Source of the DNA: JBFELO01 sp041552055 | Lineage (GTDB): Bacteria; Acidobacteriota; Thermoanaerobaculia; Thermoanaerobaculales; Sulfomarinibacteraceae | Direction: 5' to 3' | NCBI GenBank assembly: GCA_041552055.1 | Contig: JBFELO010000007.1 | Location: 4,086-68,085, forward strand | DNA: 64,000 bases | In this document: piece after piece, positions 17,923 through 27,400 of the stretch | How positions within the stretch are numbered: position 1 is the stretch's first letter | Layout: each line of letters begins with the position of its first letter | Notes under the pieces: model-generated | The model's input: the letters and a program-made list of their open reading frames with translations, nothing else | Databases searched by the model: none | Told to the model about the DNA's origin: nothing | Program-made: the position numbers and the translations under genes

Positions 17923-19145
17923 CCAACCGTCGACGACTCGATCGCCCCCGTTGACTCAACGGCCTCCAGCGCCTGTGTGAAGTCGGCGATCAGGTCGTCG
18001 ACGTCCTCGCATCCGACCGAAACCCGCACCAGGCCGTCGCTGATGCCAGCGGCGAGTCTGTCCTCATGGCTCATCGCCGCGTGGGTCATGCTCGCGGGGT
18101 GCTGGATCAGGGTCTCGATGCCGCCGAGGGACACCGCGAGCGTCATCAGCCTGACATGGTCGAGCAGCCGCTGGCCGGCCTCGACCCCTCCCTTGATCTC
18201 GAACGACAGCAGCGCACCGGGTCCGTCCATCTGGCGGACCGCCAGGCGGTGCTGGGGGTGGCTGGCGAGGCCGGGGTAGCGCACCCATTCGACGGCCGGA
18301 TGCGCCTCGAGAAACGATGCGACGCGCAGCGCGTTGTCCTGCGATGCGCGCACCCGCATTGAGAGTGTCTTCAGACCGCGCAGAACGAGCCATGCCTGGT
18401 GCGGGTCCATGCACGCACCCAGATAACGGTGGACGGATCGGATCTTCCGCACCAGACCATCGGTGCGCGGGACGATGACACCCGCGACGACGTCGGTGTG
18501 TCCGTTGAGGAACTTCGTCGCCGAGTGTATGACCAGGTCGGCGCCGTTGGCCAGCGGCCGTTGCAGCATCGGGGTCGCGAACGTGTTGTCGACCATCATG
18601 AGCGCACCGTGTGTGTGAGCGATCTCGGCGACCGACTGGAGATCGGTCAGCACGATCGTCGGGTTGGCCGGGGTTTCCACGAACACGAGTGACGTGTTGG
18701 GCCGGAGTGCCGCTCGAACCGCGTCGAGGTCCGAGGTGTCGACAAAGGTCGACTGCACCCCGAACCGGCTGAAGTCTCTTTCGAACACCACCCTGGAGGG
18801 ACCGTAGACCGACGCCGTACCCACCACGTGATCTCCCGCCTGCAGCAGTGCGAATGCAACGGTGCACAACGCGGCCATGCCCGACGAGGTGGCGAGGGCC
18901 CCGGCACCGCCCTCGAGCGTCGCGACGGCCTCCTCGAACCGGGCGACGGTCGGGTTGCCTATCCTGGTGTAGATGAACCCGTCCTCCGTGCCGGCGAAGC
19001 GGTTGGCTCCCTGTTGGCTGCTGGAGAAGGCAAAGGTCGACGACTGAAAGATCGGCGCCACCACCGCGCCGGTGTGGGGATCCGGATGTTGACCGGCGTG
19101 GATTGTCTGTGTGGTTCGGCTGTATCGTTTCGCGTCGTCGGTCAT
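17910..19145 (-). CDS. Trans-sulfuration family PLP enzyme (cystathionine gamma-synthase/lyase or methionine gamma-lyase)
   Basis: 411 residues. Fold-type I PLP enzyme: SSGMAALCTVAFALLQAGD (phosphate site), YGPSRVVFERD, VFVETPANPT, MMVDNTFATPMLQRPL, and the Schiff-base lysine Lys211 in LVIHSATKFLNGHTDVVAG. SLGGIETLIQHPASMTH is the family's C-terminal substrate block. Members use homoserine esters, cystathionine or methionine, and sequence alone does not settle which. The Cys that marks classical methionine gamma-lyases after YG is absent (YGPS), which argues mildly against that activity. Divergent from glgA. Confidence 0.88.
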   Translation of the reverse strand: MTDDAKRYSRTTQTIHAGQHPDPHTGAVVAPIFQSSTFAFSSSQQGANRFAGTEDGFIYTRIGNPTVARFEEAVATLEGGAGALATSSGMAALCTVAFALLQAGDHVVGTASVYGPSRVVFERDFSRFGVQSTFVDTSDLDAVRAALRPNTSLVFVETPANPTIVLTDLQSVAEIAHTHGALMMVDNTFATPMLQRPLANGADLVIHSATKFLNGHTDVVAGVIVPRTDGLVRKIRSVHRYLGACMDPHQAWLVLRGLKTLSMRVRASQDNALRVASFLEAHPAVEWVRYPGLASHPQHRLAVRQMDGPGALLSFEIKGGVEAGQRLLDHVRLMTLAVSLGGIETLIQHPASMTHAAMSHEDRLAAGISDGLVRVSVGCEDVDDLIADFTQALEAVESTGAIESSTVGYSR

Positions 19146-19346
19146 CGCGCCTCCTGCGTTCCGTAGTGTACTCCTTGCGCGCAAGTGTTTGGAGCGAGGA
19201 GAGTAGCATCGTTGAAAACATGAGCAACCGGTCTCCTGCGGCCAGCTCCTGGCGCGCGGACTCGGCGGGCAATGTTGGTTCGGGAAGCTGCTCACGCGGC
19301 AGAGCCGGATCGGCTACTATCGGGCCGGCCGATCCTGGAGGAAGCA

Positions 19347-20849
19347 GTGTCGCAATCGAATCTGAGAATCCTCATGGTGACCAGCGAGGTCGATCCGTTC
19401 GCCAAGATCGGCGGCCTCGCGGACATGGTGGGTTCTTTGGCACGGCAGTTGGCATCCACCGGGGTCGACGTCCGCATCGTACTGCCGCGGTACTACGTCG
19501 TCGACATCGGCAAGCTGCGGCGGATCGACGAACCGCTCGGAGTGCCGGTCGGGGGAGGCGAGGAGTGGTGTGCGATCTACACCGCGCGCCTGCCTCGGTC
19601 GGAAGTCACGGTCTACTTTCTCGACCACGAGGAGCTGTACGGCCGGGACGGTGTCTACGGCACGCGGATGGAGCCGAGCTTCGACGACAACCTGCGCCGG
19701 TTCACGGTGTTGTGTCGCGGCGCCCTGCAGCTCGCACGGCGGCTCGACTGGGTTCCCGATGTGATCCACTGTCACGACTGGCCTGGCGCTCTGGTGCCAG
19801 CCTACCTGGACACCCTCGAGGCCGAAGGCCCGTTCTCGCGGACCGCGAGTGTCTTCACGATCCACAACATGGGCTACCAGGGTGAGTTCCCGGTCGCGGA
19901 ATTCTCATACACGGGGTTTGACCGGGATCAGTTCCGTTCGCTCGGATTCGAGCTCGACGGTCAGGTCAATCTGTTGCAGGCGGGCATCACCAACGCGGAC
20001 ATCCTCACCACGGTGTCGCCGACGTACGCAGCCGAGATCCAGACGCCCGAATTCGGACATGGGCTGGACAATCTGCTCCGTGCCCGCGCGTCGGATCCCG
20101 TCGGTGTCCTCAACGGCGCCGACTATGAAACGTGGAATCCGGAGACCGATCCCCACCTCGCCGTCAATTACTCCCACCGGAGCCTCGGTCGCAAGGCGAA
20201 GAACAAGGCGGTCCTTCAGGCGGAGATGGGCCTGCCGGAGGATCCAGGGGTGCCGCTGTACGGAATGGTGAGCCGCCTCGTGGAGCAGAAGGGGTTCGGT
20301 GCACTGTGCGGCCCCGATCACGGTCGGTTGTTCTCGATCTGCGACGATTTCGACCTCCAGTTCGTGATCTTGGGAACGGGCGAGGCGTGGTGCGAGGAGG
20401 AGCTGCGAACGCTGTCGGCCCGCCTTCCGAACCTCGCCGTCAAGCTCGATTTCGACAATCGGCTCGCCCACTCGATCATGGCGGGGAGCGACTTCTTCCC
20501 GATGCCCAGTCGTTACGAACCGTGTGGGTTGAGCCAGATGTATGCCCTCCGATACGGGACCCTGCCCATCGTTCGGAGGACCGGCGGCCTCGCGGACACG
20601 GTCGACAACTACGACCAGGCGACCGGGGACGGAACCGGTTTCGTGTTCGATGAACTGACGCCGTCCGCGATCTACGACACCGTCGGGTGGGCTCTGTGGA
20701 CCTGGCACCATCGCGCCGAGCACCTGACGGCGATGCGCAAGCGGGCCATGAAGGCGAGGTTTTCGTGGGCCGACTCGGCGCAGCGGTACGTCGGGCTGTA
20801 CCGGGAAGCTCTCGAGCGACGAACGCGTTCCGAGGCCGTCGAGCGTTAG
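19347..20849 (+). CDS. glgA: Glycogen synthase (GT5, ADP-glucose type)
   Basis: 500 residues from GTG 19347, chosen for its strong CTGGAGGAAG ribosome site and because MVTSEVDPFAKIGGLADMVG then falls about 10 residues in, as in the family. It transfers glucose from ADP-glucose to the alpha-1,4 glucan chain. GT5 motifs: KIGGLADMVG (usually KTGGLADV), DVIHCHDWPGALVPAYL, VFTIHNMGYQG, GVLNGADYETWNP, YGMVSRLVEQKGF, and PSRYEPCGLSQMYALRYGTLPIVRRTGGLADTV. Length matches the family (~480-500). No other glycogen genes are adjacent. It overlaps the convergent IPTL-CTERM gene by 4 bases. Confidence 0.93.
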   Translation: MSQSNLRILMVTSEVDPFAKIGGLADMVGSLARQLASTGVDVRIVLPRYYVVDIGKLRRIDEPLGVPVGGGEEWCAIYTARLPRSEVTVYFLDHEELYGRDGVYGTRMEPSFDDNLRRFTVLCRGALQLARRLDWVPDVIHCHDWPGALVPAYLDTLEAEGPFSRTASVFTIHNMGYQGEFPVAEFSYTGFDRDQFRSLGFELDGQVNLLQAGITNADILTTVSPTYAAEIQTPEFGHGLDNLLRARASDPVGVLNGADYETWNPETDPHLAVNYSHRSLGRKAKNKAVLQAEMGLPEDPGVPLYGMVSRLVEQKGFGALCGPDHGRLFSICDDFDLQFVILGTGEAWCEEELRTLSARLPNLAVKLDFDNRLAHSIMAGSDFFPMPSRYEPCGLSQMYALRYGTLPIVRRTGGLADTVDNYDQATGDGTGFVFDELTPSAIYDTVGWALWTWHHRAEHLTAMRKRAMKARFSWADSAQRYVGLYREALERRTRSEAVER

Positions 20850-21841
20850 CCGTACCTCCGCCAGATCAAGAACAGCCCCGCCGCCAGCAAGACCATCACG
20901 AATGCGGCCAGCCCGGTTCCGCCGAGCGTCGGGATCGCGACTTCGATCGGCTCGGGTGCCGCGAACCCCTCGACCACGAGCACGACGTCGGTAGCCGCAC
21001 CAAAGGTGGAAAAGAGGAAGTCACCGGTGAGCGGGTCGGTCACCGCGCCTTCTGCCCCGTCGAGACCGGTGATGAAATCCGCTCGTGTCGCCACGACGGG
21101 ATCGCCACTGCCGTTGACCTCATACGCCGCGACGTTGTTGGCGGACCACTCTGACACCAGTACGCTCGGGACGGGGAAATCCGGCGATCCGGTCGGCACG
21201 TAGATGAATCCTTCCGGCCCACCGGGGAGTGTCGTGCGGAGATCAGCCGCCGTGATGTCGTAGGTCCCGGTCCCGTCCGGGGAGAACGTCAGGTCGTACC
21301 ACTGGCCGCCCGACCAGCTGCAGATCTTGAGGCTGCCGGCGCCGGGCTGTCCAGGCGGCACGAATGTCAAAGCGCCCGGGCCACCGCCTGTCACGCCGAG
21401 AGGATCGAGATCGACGATCTTGTCGGCGTCCGTGCTGCCCCATTCCACCTGTCCGATCTCGTTGACCGGCCAGCGGGCCAGAAACAGCACGTCGTCGGGA
21501 CCCCAGTCGACACCACCGTCGTTGTATGCACCATCGCAGTAGAAGGTCGCGGTCCCGGAGAACCCGATCACGTGGTTTTCAGCGTCCCGCACCACACCGA
21601 TCGAGTAGATCTCTCCGGCCGCGGTGTTGGCGGCGCCGCCGATCAGCAGGGTGTTCGGATCGCCCAGGAGGAACGTGAGGCCGCCGTACGGCGTCGGGAG
21701 TCCTGGGACGGGCCCGAGGTTGTTCAGCGTGTAGTTGACGTCGAAGGGCGGTTGGATCGTTTGTGTGTCGGCGGGAGCAGCCACCAGGGCGACAGCCGCC
21801 ACCAATGCCGACGTGAGTCCCCGGACTCCGGATCGGTTCAT
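20846..21841 (-). CDS. Secreted protein with IPTL-CTERM-type sorting tail
   Basis: 331 residues. A signal peptide ends VALVAAPADTQ. The mature domain is beta-rich with repeated PGG/GxPG turns (GGLTFLLGDPNTLLIGGAAN, EGFIYVPTGSPDFPVPSVL), resembling low-copy propeller blades. The C-terminus reads IPTLGGTGLAAFVMVLLAAG then a short hydrophobic stretch and WRRYG. This is an IPTL motif, transmembrane helix and basic end, as in IPTL-CTERM proteins handled by exosortase-like systems. No exosortase lies in the window. The substrate-like domain is of unknown function. Confidence 0.75.
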   Translation of the reverse strand: MNRSGVRGLTSALVAAVALVAAPADTQTIQPPFDVNYTLNNLGPVPGLPTPYGGLTFLLGDPNTLLIGGAANTAAGEIYSIGVVRDAENHVIGFSGTATFYCDGAYNDGGVDWGPDDVLFLARWPVNEIGQVEWGSTDADKIVDLDPLGVTGGGPGALTFVPPGQPGAGSLKICSWSGGQWYDLTFSPDGTGTYDITAADLRTTLPGGPEGFIYVPTGSPDFPVPSVLVSEWSANNVAAYEVNGSGDPVVATRADFITGLDGAEGAVTDPLTGDFLFSTFGAATDVVLVVEGFAAPEPIEVAIPTLGGTGLAAFVMVLLAAGLFLIWRRYG

Positions 21842-22032
21842 CAGGACCTACTCCTGATTGCCACGACCGAACTCGGCGGCTGCCGCGAGGACACACCGCC
21901 GTGATCCGTCTTGGTGATCTCGTCTTTCATGGTTCTCCTGAGAAATGTACGACCTCGAGCGACGATCGTCAATCGCTGGCGCCAATCTTCGCGGCGTCAC
22001 GGCGGTGGATGGTATCGAGTAGAATTGGCCCG

Positions 22033-22524
22033 ATGGATCGTAGGTGGGCCGCCCGTCTCATCGTCGTCGCTGTGGTGGTGGCCCTCGGCCTGGTGATTCG
22101 GTCCTACTTTTCGCCCGCCAATGTGGTGAAGCGATCACTGCTCGCGGCCATCGAGTCGTTCGAGCAGGAGCAGATGCTTGGTGCGATGCACCCGGTGTCG
22201 CGCAGGTACAGCGATCGCTGGGGAATGAGCTATGAGGCCGTCGCGGCTCACCTGCGTGGCATCATGGAGAGCTTCGATGCGCTCGAGGTCGACCTCGATC
22301 CGCCCGACGTCACGGTCGAGGGCGACGAAGCCCTCGTCCGCATGCGGTTCGTCGTGTCGGGGCATGCCGGCGGGAACAGCGGATACGTGCTCGGCAGCCG
22401 CGCCGAGCCGTGCACGGCAAGCCAGCGGTGGCGCAAGGAACCGCAGGGCTGGCGAATCGTCACCACCGAGGAGCTCGACATCCCGGAGCTGCGCGACGAG
22501 CTGGCCGAGATGGAATCCAGGTAG
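22033..22524 (+). CDS. Small membrane-anchored protein, NTF2/DUF4440-like
   Basis: 163 residues. One N-terminal transmembrane segment (LIVVAVVVALGLVIRSYF) precedes an alpha/beta domain: helices with VKRSLLAAIESFEQEQMLGAM, then strands VTVEGDEALVRMRFVVSG and WRIVTTEELDIPEL. The layout (helix hairpin, then a curved sheet ending W-R-I-V) resembles SnoaL/NTF2-like lipoprotein domains; this is pattern-based. TAGAAT at 22020-22025 ends 7 bases before the ATG and there is no ribosome site, so it may be leaderless. Divergent from the IPTL-CTERM gene. Confidence 0.65.
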   Translation: MDRRWAARLIVVAVVVALGLVIRSYFSPANVVKRSLLAAIESFEQEQMLGAMHPVSRRYSDRWGMSYEAVAAHLRGIMESFDALEVDLDPPDVTVEGDEALVRMRFVVSGHAGGNSGYVLGSRAEPCTASQRWRKEPQGWRIVTTEELDIPELRDELAEMESR

Positions 22525-22589
22525 CTCGCCCAGGAGTGACGCGCACGGCAGCCGATGTCTGGTACTTCCCCCGTCTCGGTGAGAATTGT

Positions 22590-22628
22590 CGGGTGGGTGG
22601 GGGATCAAGCATCCAGCATCCAGCATCT
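22590..22628. repeat. G-rich lead-in plus heptamer array
   Basis: CGGGTGGGTGGGGGATC is followed by AGCATCC AGCATCC AGCATCT, a 7-base repeat. The (GGGT)n run could fold as a G-quadruplex. It lies in the 155-base gap between two converging genes. The same layout recurs at 63926-63960. Confidence 0.65.
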
Positions 22629-22679
22629 CAAGCGAGTATTCGGGTGGATGCTCGGGCACGGACCCTCGACACCAGCAGC

Positions 22680-23720
22680 TTAGGCCGCCATCACCCGACG
22701 CACCGCGTCGGCCGCTTTCTCGACGTCCTCCATCGTGATGTGGTGGTGGGTTACCAGCCGTACCAGGTTGGCGCCGAGAGCGTGCACGAGCACGCCCTCC
22801 GCGGCGAGTCCGGCAGCCAGCTCGCCGGCGGTGATGCGAGCGTCGTCGCAGAGTGCGCAGCACAGGATGTTGGTTTCGACCGTGTCGAGATCGAGCTCGA
22901 TGCCGGGGATCTCGACCAGTAGTTCGCCGAGCCGGCGAGCGGTGGCATGATCGTCGGCGAGCCGCGGCAGGATCTCGTCCAGAGCGACCAGACCCGCCGC
23001 GGCGATCACGCCGGCCTGACGCATACCACCGCCGAACATCTTGCGCACACGATGGGCCTCGCCGATGGTGTCGCGGTCGCCCACCAGCATTGAGCCCACC
23101 GGCGCTCCCAGACCTTTGGACAGGCAGAACATGGTCGTGTCGCAGCCGGCCGCCAGCTCCGCTGCCCGCACTCCCAGCGCGGCTGCGGCGTTGTGGATCC
23201 GGGCGCCGTCAAGGTGTACCGGAAGTCCGTGCCGCTTGGCGACCGCCACCAGCTCGCGCGTCCGATCCGGCGCCATCACGCGGCCTCCGGCGAGGTTGTG
23301 GGTGTTCTCCAACGCCACCATCGACGTCGCTGTCCGATACCCTGTGGTGGGCTGGATCGCTCGCTCGAGCTGGTCGGGCTCCATCACCCCGTCCGCCGTC
23401 GTCACCGGTCTGGCGAGTGCTCCGGAGAGTGCGGCCATCGCGCCCATCTCGAAGTTGAAGATGTGGCAGTCCGCCTCACCGATCACCTCCGAGCCTCGCT
23501 TCGACAGGATGTGGACCGCGATCTGGTTCGCCATCGTACCGGACGGAACCAGCAGTGCCGCCTCGCGCTCCATCAACTGTGCCGTCCGCTCCTGGAGCCG
23601 GTTGATGGTGGGGTCCTCGCCATAGACGTCGTCGCCCACCTCGGCAGCCGCCATGGCACGTCGCATGGACTGTGTCGGTTGTGTTACGGTGTCGGATCGA
23701 AGGTCGATCGGGCCTTTCAT
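22680..23720 (-). CDS. ltaE: Low-specificity L-threonine aldolase
   Basis: 346 residues from ATG 23720. A PLP enzyme that splits L-threonine or allo-threonine to glycine and acetaldehyde. Family landmarks: IDLRSDTVTQPTQSMRRAM, VGDDVYGEDPTINRLQE, LLVPSGTMANQIAV, GEADCHIFNFEMGAMA, LENTHNLAGG, LPVHLDGARIHNAA, and the PLP lysine Lys202 in FCLSKGLGAPVGSML. Length matches. TAAAAT at 23729-23734 (minus strand) ends 8 bases before the ATG with no Shine-Dalgarno. The start at 23720 is preferred over an upstream one because MKGPIDLRSDTVT is the usual N-terminus. Confidence 0.9.
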   Translation of the reverse strand: MKGPIDLRSDTVTQPTQSMRRAMAAAEVGDDVYGEDPTINRLQERTAQLMEREAALLVPSGTMANQIAVHILSKRGSEVIGEADCHIFNFEMGAMAALSGALARPVTTADGVMEPDQLERAIQPTTGYRTATSMVALENTHNLAGGRVMAPDRTRELVAVAKRHGLPVHLDGARIHNAAAALGVRAAELAAGCDTTMFCLSKGLGAPVGSMLVGDRDTIGEAHRVRKMFGGGMRQAGVIAAAGLVALDEILPRLADDHATARRLGELLVEIPGIELDLDTVETNILCCALCDDARITAGELAAGLAAEGVLVHALGANLVRLVTHHHITMEDVEKAADAVRRVMAA

Positions 23721-23748
23721 GGGAGCCCATTTTACACGGTGCGGGAAC

Positions 23749-23777
23749 TTGACTTCTCGCTGGTGCATGGCTAGGAT
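23749..23777 (+). promoter_or_regulatory. Sigma70-type promoter of the ACIII operon, leaderless
   Basis: TTGACT at 23749-23754, exactly 17 bases, TAGGAT at 23772-23777. The actA ATG is at 23786, 8 bases after the -10 box, and no Shine-Dalgarno lies between. The predicted transcription start therefore falls at the start codon. Confidence 0.65.
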
Positions 23778-23785
23778 TGCGCCTC

Positions 23786-24454
23786 ATGACTGACGATAAG
23801 TCGAATGATATCTTCGTTTTCCCTAGGTGGACGTGGATCCTGCGACCAGGAATCGCCGCTGCTGCGGTGGGTGGCGTGCTGTACGCCACGGTCGTGGTGA
23901 CGTTCGGCTTTTCTCCCAGGGCGACCGACGTTGGTTATGCGCCGGAGCAGCCGGTGCCGTACAGCCACGCACTGCACGTCGGCCAGCTCGGAATCGACTG
24001 CAGGTATTGCCACAACACGGTCGAGGGCGCGGCGCACGCGGCGGTTCCGCCGACCCAGACCTGCATGAATTGCCACGCGGCGATCCGCGCCAACTCCGAG
24101 AAGCTGATCCCGGTGCGCGAAAGCTACGCCACCGGAATGCCGGTGGAGTGGGTGCGGGTTCATGATCTTCCGGATTACGTGTACTTCGACCACTCGGCGC
24201 ACGTTCGCAGAGGAGTGGGGTGCGTTTCATGCCACGGCCGAGTGGACACCATGGAGATCGTTTCCCAGGTGGAGCGGCTTAGCATGGGGTGGTGTCTCGA
24301 CTGCCACCGCAACCCCGAGCGACATCTCCGACCGGTCGAGTTCGTGACCCGGCTCGATTGGGTCCCCGAGGAGGACCAGTTGGCCCTCGGTCGCCGGCTC
24401 CGCGAGGAACAGAACATCAACCCCAGGGTGGACTGCAACACATGCCATCGCTAA
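23786..24454 (+). CDS. actA: Alternative complex III subunit A, pentaheme cytochrome c
   Basis: 222 residues. An N-terminal transmembrane helix (ILRPGIAAAAVGGVLYATVVV) anchors a periplasmic domain with five CxxCH heme sites: CRYCH, CMNCH, CVSCH, CLDCH and CNTCH. Patterns such as HALHVGQLGIDCRYCH and LSMGWCLDCHRNPERHLRP are typical of ActA. In ACIII it takes electrons from the ActB Fe-S chain and passes them on. First gene of the operon; its 3' end overlaps the actB start by 13 bases. Confidence 0.92.
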   Translation: MTDDKSNDIFVFPRWTWILRPGIAAAAVGGVLYATVVVTFGFSPRATDVGYAPEQPVPYSHALHVGQLGIDCRYCHNTVEGAAHAAVPPTQTCMNCHAAIRANSEKLIPVRESYATGMPVEWVRVHDLPDYVYFDHSAHVRRGVGCVSCHGRVDTMEIVSQVERLSMGWCLDCHRNPERHLRPVEFVTRLDWVPEEDQLALGRRLREEQNINPRVDCNTCHR

Positions 24455-27400
24455 CAGACACCACGGGAGCCCGCTACTGGCGGAGTCTCGACGAGCTGGC
24501 TCGGACGCCCGAGTTTCGTGAGGCGGTCCGCCGCGAGTTTCCCGATGACGAATGGGACCGCCTCCCTCCGGCCACTCGCCGGCAGTTTCTTCGCGTGATG
24601 GGCGCTTCGCTGGGACTTGCCGGGCTGACCGCCTGCCGCTGGCCGAAGGAAGAGATCGTACCTTTCGCCCACCGGCCGGAGGAGCGGATTCCCGGAGTGC
24701 CGCAGCAGTTCGCCACGTCACTCGAGCTGGCAGGGGCGGCACTCGGGGTGCTGGTCACGTCGTACGACGGAAGGCCGATCATGGTGGAGGGCAATCCGGA
24801 GCACCCCGACAGTCTCGGCGCGGCGACCGCGGTCGCCCAGGCCGCCATTCTCGGACTGTACGATCCTGACCGGAGTCGTCGGATCGTGCTCCGCGAGGCC
24901 GGACAGGAGTACGTCAAGGACTGGGACGAGTTCGCGAGCGATGCTGCCCGGCGTTTCGTGGAGTCGGCCGAAGGCGTCGCGGTGCTGTCCGAGGCGTCAT
25001 CGTCTCCGAGCCTGCTCGCGGTGAAACAGCGGTTCCTGGAGACCGTGCCGGGCGCCCGCTGGTACGAGTACGAGCCGATTTCTCGTGACAACGAGCGTGA
25101 GGGGTTGCGGCTCGCCCACGGCCGGCCGCTGCGATTGATACCGCATGTGGACCGAACGCGCGTCGTGGCGTGTTTCGATGTCGATCCCCTGTTCGAGCAC
25201 CCGTCAGCGGTGCGGTTGGCGCGGCAGTTCGCCGCCTTGCGAGAGCCCCGCGACGGGGCGATGAGTCGTCTGTACGTCGCCGAGAGTTCGTACACCCTGA
25301 CAGGGGGCCGTGCCGACGGCCGAATCGCCGTCCAGGCGAGTGAGGTCGCCGCGGTGCTGGCCGCCGTGGCCGCACGGATCGCCGCCGACTACGGCATCGG
25401 GTTGCCGGACGCCCTCGTCGATCTGCCCGGTGCGGGCGGCGTCGACGGGGACTTCGTGGCGGCGGTCGCGGCCGATCTGGTCGCCCACCGAGGAGCCGGG
25501 CTGGTCATGGTCGGACCTCGCCAGGCGCCGGAGGTGCATGCTCTGGCGGCAGCGCTCAACCACGCACTCGGCAACGTGGGAATCGGCCTGACCTACGCCG
25601 AGGATCCCGATCCCGACCGGCCGCCCCACGCGGCAGCTATCGTCGAACTGACCTCGGCGATGCGCGACGGATCCGTGAACACGCTCGTGATACTCGGCGG
25701 GAACCCGGTATATGACGCCCCTGCGGATCTCGAGTTCGCCGAGCACTTGTCCGGGGTTCCCTACACGGTGCATCTGAGTCTCCACGACGATGAGACGTCT
25801 CGGCGCTGCCGTTGGCACCTCCCGCGGGCACATCAGCTCGAGGAATGGGGCGACGGTCGCGCCTGGGACGGCACCTGGACCTGTCGCCAGCCACTGATCG
25901 AACCTCTGTACGGTGGTCGATCCGCCGTCGAGGTCGTCACGACGCTCCTCGAACCGGAGCCGGTGCGCGGTCACGACGTCGTTCGCGAGGTGGCTCGAGC
26001 GGCGGCCCCTGGCGTCGACTTCGAACGGTTCTGGCGGCAAGCGCTGCACGACGGGATCGTGCCTGGCACGGCATGGCCGGAGCAACGACCGGAGCTCTAT
26101 GGGCCCGGCCTGGCGCGGGCCCGCGAGGGGCTGGCCGAGATCGTGCGCCAGGAACGTGCCTCCGCGAACGCCCTCGAGTTGGTCCTGGTCGCGGACGCCA
26201 AGGTTTACGACGGACGGTTCGCGAACAACGGCTGGCTGCAGGAGCTGCCGGACGCGATCACGAAGGTCACCTGGGACAACGCATTGACCATTGCGCCAAC
26301 GACTGCCCGGGAGCTGGGAATCGCGGACGGCGACGTGGTCGAGCTGTCTGCGGTGGACGTCTCGCTCGAGCTCCCGGTGTACGTGCTGCCGGGCACGGCG
26401 CCCTTCTCGTGTGCCGTGTCGGTCGGCTACGGCCGCGCCGCCGCCGGCAGTGTGGGGACCGGGGTCGGCGTCGACACTTTCCCGCTGAGGCGGTCGACCG
26501 GGACCGACATCATCCGCGGCGTGAACCTTCGTCCGACGGGTCGACGCTACCGCCTGGCGACCACCCAGGACCACCACGCGATTGACACGCTCGGCTTTGC
26601 GGAACGCAACTTCCGGATCGGCAATTTGGTGCGGGAAGCGACGCTCGACGCATACCTCGCCGATCCCGAGCTGTTCCACCACATGGACCACCATCCGCCC
26701 CTCGAGCAGCTCTGGAAGGCACACACCTACGAGGGCGAGCAGTGGGGGATGGCGATCGACCTCAACGCGTGCACGGGGTGCAACGCGTGCGTGGTCGCGT
26801 GCCAGGCCGAGAACAACATTCCGCTGGTCGGCCGGCAGCAGGTGATCAATCAGCGCGAGATGCACTGGCTCCGCATCGACCGTTACTTCAAGACTCCCCC
26901 CGGAGTGGCGCCAGACCAGGTGGATGGCGCGGAGATGGTGTTCCAGCCGATGACCTGTGTGCACTGCGAGAACGCCCCGTGCGAGCAGGTGTGCCCGGTG
27001 GCCGCGACCCAACACACACCGGACGGCCTCAACGCAATGGCGTACAACCGTTGCATCGGGACTCGGTACTGCTCGAACAACTGCCCGTTCAAGGTGCGGC
27101 GGTTCAACTTCTTCAACTACCACAAGACGCTCGCCGACGTGTCCAAGATGCAGTTCAACCCCGAGGTCACGGTGCGCTCCCGCGGGGTGATGGAGAAGTG
27201 CACCTTCTGCGTTCAGCGGATCCAGAGCGTGCGTATTCAGGCACGAAACGACCGACGGCCCATCCGAGATGGAGAGGTCGTGCCAGCGTGTGCTCAAACC
27301 TGTCCCAGTCGCGCGATCGCGTTCGGGAATCTGAACGATCCGGAGAGCGAGGTGTCGAAGCTCCGCGGCTCACACCGCGCGTACGCGACCCTGGTCGAGC

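Noticed and set aside
19146..19346. SAM riboswitch upstream of the trans-sulfuration enzyme
   Set aside because: No SAM-I, SAM-II or SAH-type conserved core could be recognised in the 201-base divergent gap.
25204..27297. Minus-strand open frame of ~700 residues over actB
   Set aside because: Shadow of actB in GC-rich DNA: His/Arg/Val-rich with no recognisable motif, while the plus strand has complete Fe-S and Tat motifs.
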